Assembly: GCA_910588955.1 (NCBI GenBank)
Contig: CAJURQ010000010.1
Coordinates: forward strand, 1-64,000
Length of the DNA stretch: 64,000 nt
Source: an uncultured Lachnospiraceae bacterium
GTDB lineage: Bacteria; Bacillota; Clostridia; Lachnospirales; Lachnospiraceae
Direction: 5' to 3'
The translations under genes and the position numbers were made by a program. Each line of letters opens with the position of its first letter. Position 1 is the first letter of the stretch. The notes below the pieces were generated by a model that did not search any database, was not told the DNA's origin, and saw only the letters and a program-made list of their open reading frames with translations. Of the stretch, positions 59,388 to 64,000 are shown one piece after another.

Positions 59388-59442
59388 TAGGAATCATTAC
59401 TGTTTTATATGTCCATTATAGCAAATCAAGCGGACATGTCAA
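59388..59442 (-). promoter_or_regulatory. Promoter of the perR operon with candidate Per box
   Basis: On the - strand, -35 TTGACA (59437-59442) and -10 TATAAT (59415-59420) are 16 bases apart. A Per-box-like segment, about 8 of 14 positions matching TTATAATNATTATAA, is at 59388-59402 downstream of the -10. The promoter is strong; the operator is only a suggestion. Confidence 0.7.
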
Positions 59443-59524
59443 TCCAGAATTTGGAAATTTATAAATTTTTTATAAGATTATAGGAGATGTTTTATTTTCA
59501 ACTTTGTAAATTGTGGTATCATAG

Positions 59525-59588
59525 AGTGAAAAGAAGTTCTAGCCGCTCACAGCAGAGGCTGTTTCGCGGAGAACTTCTAAGTTTCACT
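59525..59588. repeat. Large hairpin upstream of the histidine kinase
   Basis: A 64-base near-continuous stem: AGTGAAA (59525-59531) and GAAGTTCT (59533-59540) pair with AGAACTTC (59570-59577) and TTTCACT (59582-59588), and an inner part pairs CCGC with GCGG and ACAGC with GCTGT. No T-run follows. Confidence 0.7.
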
Positions 59589-59590
59589 CA

Positions 59591-59618
59591 GGAGAATGCC
59601 CAAAATACGGCATTCTCC
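59591..59618. repeat. Second hairpin upstream of the histidine kinase
   Basis: Perfect 10-bp stem GGAGAATGCC (59591-59600) with GGCATTCTCC (59609-59618), 8-base loop. It follows the first hairpin by two bases and precedes the kinase start (59673) by 54. Confidence 0.75.
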
Positions 59619-59672
59619 ACACGAATCATAAACCATGCATGTATGGGCGGAACGCAGAAAGAAGGTTTTTAG

Positions 59673-61154
59673 GTGAAATTCAGAACAAGGCTTCTCATCA
59701 CATCATTGTCAATAGTGCTGCTGCCGCTTTTGCTGACATGCGCCGCGCTTTTGGTGGTGGGCAGTCATATTGAGGACGTGGAAACGCCGTCGGATTTTTT
59801 TGATAGGGACAAAGCTTCTTATATATACACGATAGAAAATTACAGCCGCATTTCAGAGGAAGTGCTTGAAAAAGTGAGGCAGCAGATCAAGGAGGATCCG
59901 TCCCGACTGGAGGATACGGATTATCTGGATGAAATTACGCTTGATCTGAAGGATAAGTCCTCCTATATCATAGTCAGAAAGAACAGCGCGCTTTATTATA
60001 CCGGCAATAATAATGCCGCGAAAAAGATATTTCCCGCGCTGCCGGAGTACGGCAATGAGATGCCCGGTTCGGAGGCGAGCTATTATTACAGCGACATCAA
60101 GAAGTTTGTGAAGGAAGTGGATTTTCGCTTTTCCGACGGCAGCGAGGGCAGTTTTTTCGTGATCACGAGCGTCAACTCTCTGCTTTCCAGAAAGATGCTT
60201 TTGCGGATGATATTGGCGTTTATTCTGGTACTGGTATTTACCAGCCTGCTGCTGACACAGTGGTTCCGCAAAGGTATTTTTACACCGATTAACCAGTTGA
60301 ATACGGCGATGCAGAACATTGCCGAAGGCAATCTGGAATACATGCTGACTACGGAGGAAAAGGGCGAAATCGGTGAACTTTACCGCAATTACGAGGACAT
60401 GAGGCTGCGGCTGAAAGAGTCGCTGGACGAAAAGTTCGAGCACGAGAAGAAAAACCGGGAGCTGATCAGCAATATTTCGCATGACTTGAAAACACCCATT
60501 ACCGCGGTTAAAGGCTACGTGGAGGGCATTATGGACGGGGTGGCGGACACGCCGGAGAAGATGGATAAATATATCAAGACCATCTACAATAAGGCGAACG
60601 ATATGGATCGCCTCATCAACGAGCTGACCACCTATTCTGGCATTGACAATAACCGCATTCCCTACAACTTCCACCGCATCAACGTGGCGGAATACTTTGG
60701 AGACTGCGTGGAGGAAGTGGGGCTTGATCTGGAGTCAAAGAATATCCAGTTGAATTACGAGGATCTGGTGGAGCCGTCCACACAGATCATTGCCGACCCA
60801 GAGCAGCTGAAGCGGGTGATCAATAATATTATCGGAAACAGTGTAAAATATCTGGATAAGGAGAAGGGCGTTATCGATATCCGCATTCTGGATGAAGTTG
60901 ATTCTATCCGCGTGGAGATCGAGGACAACGGCAAGGGCATCGCGGCAAAGGATCTGCCCAACATTTTCGAGCGGTTTTACAGGACGGACGCTTCCCGCAA
61001 TTCCTCACAGGGAGGCAGTGGAATCGGGCTGTCCATTGTAAAGAAAATTATAGAGGACCACGGCGGCTACATCTGGGCTACCAGCAAGGAAAATGAAGGA
61101 ACATGTATGCATTTTGTGATACGGAAGTGGCTCAGTGAACAGGAAAAGAATTGA
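59673..61154 (+). CDS. Membrane sensor histidine kinase (HAMP, HisKA, HATPase)
   Basis: A 493-residue kinase with two transmembrane segments (about 8-28 and 178-196), an extracellular region of ~150 residues between them, then a HAMP domain, the phosphoacceptor His270 in ISNISHDLKTPITAV, and an ATPase domain with NNIIGNSVKYL, DNGKGI, and GSGIGLSIVKKI. The start is GTG 59673 with GAAGG seven bases upstream. It forms an operon with the response regulator 16 bases on. The preceding leader holds two strong hairpins. Confidence 0.93.
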   Translation: MKFRTRLLITSLSIVLLPLLLTCAALLVVGSHIEDVETPSDFFDRDKASYIYTIENYSRISEEVLEKVRQQIKEDPSRLEDTDYLDEITLDLKDKSSYIIVRKNSALYYTGNNNAAKKIFPALPEYGNEMPGSEASYYYSDIKKFVKEVDFRFSDGSEGSFFVITSVNSLLSRKMLLRMILAFILVLVFTSLLLTQWFRKGIFTPINQLNTAMQNIAEGNLEYMLTTEEKGEIGELYRNYEDMRLRLKESLDEKFEHEKKNRELISNISHDLKTPITAVKGYVEGIMDGVADTPEKMDKYIKTIYNKANDMDRLINELTTYSGIDNNRIPYNFHRINVAEYFGDCVEEVGLDLESKNIQLNYEDLVEPSTQIIADPEQLKRVINNIIGNSVKYLDKEKGVIDIRILDEVDSIRVEIEDNGKGIAAKDLPNIFERFYRTDASRNSSQGGSGIGLSIVKKIIEDHGGYIWATSKENEGTCMHFVIRKWLSEQEKN

Positions 61155-61170
61155 GAGAAAGGACAGGACA

Positions 61171-61860
61171 GTGAGTAAAATTTTAATTGTGGAAGACGAA
61201 GAGGCAATCGCGGATCTGGAGAAAGATTATCTGGAATTGAGCGATTTTGAAGTGACCATTGAAAATACAGGGGACAAGGGGCTGGAAGCGGCGCTTTCGG
61301 GGAATTACGATCTTGTGATTCTGGATTTGATGCTGCCGGGAATCGACGGCTTTGAGGTCTGCAAACAGATTCGGGAAGAGAAAAACATTCCGATCATCAT
61401 GGTGTCGGCAAAGAAAGACGATATCGACAAGATCAGAGGTCTCGGTCTTGGCGCGGACGACTATATGACCAAGCCTTTCAGCCCGTCTGAACTTGTGGCG
61501 CGGGTAAAGGCGCATATGGCGCGCTATGACAGACTTGTGGGCAGCAACCAGAAGGCGAACGACATCATAGAGATTCGCGGGCTTAAGATTGATAAGACCG
61601 CCAGACGTGTCTACGTGGATGGGGAGGAGAGAATCTTTACCACCAAGGAGTTTGACTTGCTAACCTTCCTCGCGGAGAATCCGAACCACGTGTATTCCAA
61701 GGAAGAACTGTTCCGTGAAATTTGGGATATGGATTCCATCGGTGATATCGCCACCGTCACCGTGCACATCAAGAAAATCCGCGAGAAGATAGAGTTCGAC
61801 ACCGCCAAACCCCAGTATATTGAGACTATCTGGGGAATCGGGTATAGGTTTAAAATATAA
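61171..61860 (+). CDS. OmpR/PhoB-family response regulator
   Basis: A 229-residue regulator. The receiver domain has EDEE (near 8-11), Asp52 in LVILDLMLPG and the lysine in MTKPF. The C-terminal winged helix has DKTARRVYVDGEERIFTTKEFDLL and VTVHIKKIREKI with ETIWGIGYRF. The start is GTG 61171; a longer reading from 61135 overlaps the kinase end. Its partner is the preceding kinase. Targets unknown. Confidence 0.93.
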   Translation: MSKILIVEDEEAIADLEKDYLELSDFEVTIENTGDKGLEAALSGNYDLVILDLMLPGIDGFEVCKQIREEKNIPIIMVSAKKDDIDKIRGLGLGADDYMTKPFSPSELVARVKAHMARYDRLVGSNQKANDIIEIRGLKIDKTARRVYVDGEERIFTTKEFDLLTFLAENPNHVYSKEELFREIWDMDSIGDIATVTVHIKKIREKIEFDTAKPQYIETIWGIGYRFKI

Positions 61861-61892
61861 CCAGTGCGAGTCTGATAGAGTAGAGGTACAAA

Positions 61893-62603
61893 ATGAATCA
61901 TAACAGAATCCTCCACGAAGATAACGACATCATTGTCTGCCATAAGCCCGCCGGGATTGCCACCCAGACGGCAAGGGTGGGGCAGGCGGATATGGTGAGC
62001 GAGATCACGAATTATCTGGCGTCAAAGGAAGGCGCCGCCGGGAAATCCCCCTGCGTGGGTGTGGTCCACCGATTGGACCAGCCTGTGGAGGGGATTTTGG
62101 TTTTTGCAAAGAACAGGCAGGCGGCGGCGAATTTAAGCAGACAGGCGGCGGGGGAGGAAATGAAGAAAGAATACTTGGCGCTTATCTGCGGAAAGGATAT
62201 GCCGCGGACGGGAGAACTGACCGATTATCTGCTGAAGGACGGAAAGACGAATGTTTCCCGCGTCGTGCCGCCGGAAGTGAAGGGGGCAAAGCAGGCACGG
62301 CTGTCTTATGAAATGTTGCGGGAGGATAAGGAACGGCAGATTGCGCTTGTAAAAATCTGTCTCCATACGGGACGCCACCACCAGATTCGGGTGCAGATGG
62401 CGAACGCGGGCATGCCTCTTTTGGGGGATCACAAGTATGCCGATGAGACGGCGCTTGCCCTGTCGGAGAAGCTGGGCGTGCGGGAGACGGCGCTTTGTGC
62501 GTACCGTCTGGCGTTTACCCATCCGAAAACGGGGAAACGGATGCAGTTTGAAATTAAGCCGGAGGGCGCGGCGTTTCAAAAATTCACGTATAAGATTTCA
62601 TAA
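61893..62603 (+). CDS. RluA-family pseudouridine synthase
   Basis: A 236-residue pseudouridine synthase that isomerises uridine in rRNA or tRNA. The catalytic motif HRLDQPVEGILVF holds the conserved aspartate. Other family features are DIIVCHKPAGIATQ and HTGRHHQIRVQMANAG. No S4 domain is present. The start ATG 61893 follows the response regulator by 32 bases. A terminator follows at 62635. Confidence 0.9.
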   Translation: MNHNRILHEDNDIIVCHKPAGIATQTARVGQADMVSEITNYLASKEGAAGKSPCVGVVHRLDQPVEGILVFAKNRQAAANLSRQAAGEEMKKEYLALICGKDMPRTGELTDYLLKDGKTNVSRVVPPEVKGAKQARLSYEMLREDKERQIALVKICLHTGRHHQIRVQMANAGMPLLGDHKYADETALALSEKLGVRETALCAYRLAFTHPKTGKRMQFEIKPEGAAFQKFTYKIS

Positions 62604-62634
62604 AAGTCACATAATAACAGTACAGCTTCAGTGT

Positions 62635-62667
62635 AAAGAAGCGGGAACCCCCTCCCGCTTCTTTTTG
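62635..62667 (+). terminator. Terminator after the RluA-type gene
   Basis: AAGAAGCGGG pairs with CCCGCTTCTT around a short C-rich loop and is followed by TTTTTG. A family C repeat begins right after. Confidence 0.87.
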
Positions 62668-62699
62668 CGCGTATAAGCATCTTGAGTCTCTGCTTATAC
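62668..62699. repeat. Family C inverted repeat copy 3 (compact)
   Basis: GTATAAGCA (62671-62679) pairs with TGCTTATAC (62691-62699) around an 11-base loop. The left part CGCGTATAAGCA and the right part GAGTC/TGCTTAT match the arms of the 39990 element. It follows directly after a terminator, as the other two copies do. Confidence 0.65.
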
Positions 62700-62733
62700 A
62701 TTTAACAAAGGAGTCACAAGGAGGCAGGATTTC

Positions 62734-63816
62734 ATGGTATTCGGAAAAGAAAACGACTTGATTGGGCGCCTGTGGAAAAATAAACTGGCAAAGGGATGCC
62801 TTGTCTCCGCGCTGGTCTGGTTTTTCTTTCGTTATCTGTTTTCTCTGGCGGCGCCTTTTTTTCTTGCCTTTGCGCTGATTACCCTCCTGTACCCGCTGTT
62901 GGAACGGATACAGAAAAAAATTCCGATTAAGAAAAAGTTTCTCGCGGCTGGCATTGTGCTGCCGGTTCTTTTTCTTGTGTGTGCGGCGCTTTGGGCGGTT
63001 CTTGCATTTGGTATGGGGCAGCTTCAAGGTTTGCCCGCGTTTTGCGAAAAGGTGGAGCGTCAGGCGGAACTTTTTTTTCATCAGTGCTGTTGTCAGTTGG
63101 ACGGTCGGTTCGGCTGGGAGGGGGCGCGGATTGAAAGCTATGTGATTGAGCAGATGACAGTCATTATGGAAAATGTGCAGATTCAGGTTGTGCCTCAGCT
63201 GCTTTCTTCCTCTTACAGCTGCTTTAAGGGAATTTTGGGCACAGTGGGATTTCTGGCGATCACCTGTATCGCGGTTTTCCTGTTTGAGAAAGATTACACG
63301 AAAATGGTGGACTGGGTGAAAAAGGAGGAGAGTTTCCGGTTCTTGTGGAGGGTGCTGGAGGGGGTGTTGTCTTATCTGGTTACCTTTTTTAAGGCGCAGG
63401 GTGTGATTCTCTTGATTATCGCCGTGCTCTGCAGCGTCACCCTCACTCTTGCCGGGGTGGAGGGAGGCGTTTTTCTGGGTTTATTGGCGGGATTCCTCGA
63501 CATGCTGCCCTTTATAGGGACGGGCATTGTGCTTGTGCCGCTGGCGGTCTGGCAGCTGCTAAACGGCGCGTATGTGCGGATGGCGGTGTGTCTGGCGCTT
63601 TACGGCATCTGCGTGCTTACAAGAGAATTTCTGGAGCCAAGGCTGATTGGCAATAAAATGGGGCTGTCCCCGGTCTGGATTTTGTTTTCGATTTACGCGG
63701 GTATGAAACTTTTCGGCGTGGGCGGCATTGTAAAGGGACCGCTGGCTCTTATTGTTATCTCCGAGATATTGAAGGAGAGACCACAAGAATTTGACGAACC
63801 CAATGATGTGTATTAA
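62734..63816 (+). CDS. AI-2E/YtvI-type permease
   Basis: A 360-residue integral membrane protein of the AI-2E transporter-like family, close in layout to sporulation protein YtvI. It has about seven hydrophobic segments and the family C-terminal motifs FLGLLAGFLDMLPFIGTGIVLVPLAVWQL (cited as GFLDMLPFIGTG) and REFLEPRLIGNKMGLSPVW. AAGGAGG lies upstream of ATG 62734. It is probably the sporulation-associated form because of the organism type; a general permease is equally possible. Confidence 0.85.
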   Translation: MVFGKENDLIGRLWKNKLAKGCLVSALVWFFFRYLFSLAAPFFLAFALITLLYPLLERIQKKIPIKKKFLAAGIVLPVLFLVCAALWAVLAFGMGQLQGLPAFCEKVERQAELFFHQCCCQLDGRFGWEGARIESYVIEQMTVIMENVQIQVVPQLLSSSYSCFKGILGTVGFLAITCIAVFLFEKDYTKMVDWVKKEESFRFLWRVLEGVLSYLVTFFKAQGVILLIIAVLCSVTLTLAGVEGGVFLGLLAGFLDMLPFIGTGIVLVPLAVWQLLNGAYVRMAVCLALYGICVLTREFLEPRLIGNKMGLSPVWILFSIYAGMKLFGVGGIVKGPLALIVISEILKERPQEFDEPNDVY

Positions 63817-63823
63817 CATAGAA

Positions 63824-63890
63824 GTCGCGAAGAAAAACAAAGCGCAAAGTGACTTCGTCACTTGAAAGCAGACATTTGTTTTTCTGCGAC
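63824..63890. repeat. Short palindromic repeat, family B copy 2
   Basis: Arms GTCGC-AGAAAAACAAA (63824-63841) and TTTGTTTTTCTGCGAC (63875-63890) with an inner hairpin AAGTGAC-TTC-GTCACTT near 63847-63863. The arms and the GACATTTGTTTTTCT right side are shared with 20058-20104. It lies 26 bases before the next start codon. Confidence 0.6.
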
Positions 63891-63916
63891 GATAACGAGG
63901 ACAGGAATAACAAATT

Positions 63917-64000
63917 ATGAGCAATAAAGTAAAAAAGGCACAGAACAAGAAAAATGCCCAAAGTGCGTCCGGACAGGAAATTTTAAAGATAATTTTGGAA
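63917..64000 (+). CDS. Partial gene cut by the window end
   Basis: An open frame from ATG 63917 with GAGGACAGG upstream runs to the edge. The 28 visible residues begin MSNKVKKAQNKKNAQSASGQ and then turn hydrophobic, suggesting a basic N-terminus followed by a membrane segment. Family not recognisable from this part. It follows the YtvI-like gene by 100 bases. Confidence 0.6.
   Translation, partial: MSNKVKKAQNKKNAQSASGQEILKIILE

Noticed and set aside
59487..59672. A 61-codon frame ahead of the kinase
   Set aside because: It lies across the two hairpins, has no ribosome binding site and no recognisable composition; the codon pattern follows the inverted repeats.

Overview
The window reads as a chromosome segment next to the replication origin of a spore-forming anaerobic Firmicute, most likely a member of the Lachnospiraceae. 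Evidence: it opens with the origin-proximal block rpmH-rnpA-yidD-yidC-jag-mnmE-mnmG-rsmG, followed by parA/parB with two perfect parS sites. It carries sporulation genes (yabP, yabQ, a SpoIIE-type phosphatase, a CotS-like protein, a YtvI-like permease) and an anaerobic peroxide-defence operon (PerR, reverse rubrerythrin, rubredoxin). Families common in Lachnospiraceae (DUF4446, a DUF3881-like protein) are present. Most genes are on the + strand, as expected for one replichore leading away from oriC. The first ~10 kb is visibly more AT-rich than the rest.

Layout. 0-7.4 kb: ribosome, RNase P, membrane insertion and tRNA-modification genes. 7.4-10 kb: an alpha/beta hydrolase diverging from a DegS/DegU-like two-component pair. 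10.0-10.5 kb: a long gene-free stretch with a ~215-bp imperfect palindrome and the parS sites. 10.6-17.3 kb: oxidoreductase, parA, parB, DUF4446, HD-GYP protein, serS, DUF3881-like. 17.3-24.4 kb: tRNA-Arg(CCU), a membrane-anchored MerR regulator with a textbook MerR promoter, a D,D-carboxypeptidase, trmB, trxA, a cation/proton antiporter, a CmpB-like membrane protein, a PD-(D/E)XK nuclease of the Rpn/transposase family, and tRNA-Pro(CGG). 24.6-33.8 kb: an accessory carbohydrate region with three AraC regulators, an acetyltransferase, a HAD phosphatase, a degenerate HPr-like protein, a GH127 arabinofuranosidase and a GH3 glycosidase. 34.0-39.5 kb: cca, CotS-like protein, PEGA lipoprotein, mazG. 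39.6-47.0 kb: HU, S4 protein, yabP-yabQ behind a sigma-E-type promoter, a DivIC-type protein, SpoIIE-type phosphatase, tilS, hpt and ftsH, an order much like Bacillus subtilis. 47.3-52.4 kb: GH13 amylase, transglutaminase-like protein, single-domain alkyltransferase, threonine aldolase. 52.4-56 kb: ECF sigma factor, putative anti-sigma factor and VWA lipoprotein. 56-64 kb: Hsp20, sugar isomerase, HPr-like protein, rubredoxin/rubrerythrin/PerR, an OmpR-type two-component pair, RluA, a YtvI-like permease, and the start of a gene cut by the window edge.

Most genes are recognisable housekeeping or sporulation functions. The less explained signals are: a large palindromic intergenic element near parS; two families of short inverted repeats, one of which always follows an intrinsic terminator; a double hairpin ahead of a histidine kinase; a 33-bp-period tandem repeat; two HPr-like proteins without the phosphorylatable histidine; a SpoIIE-type phosphatase without its membrane domain; and the sigma/anti-sigma/VWA-lipoprotein module. 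All calls come from reading the sequence by eye; no database search was run.
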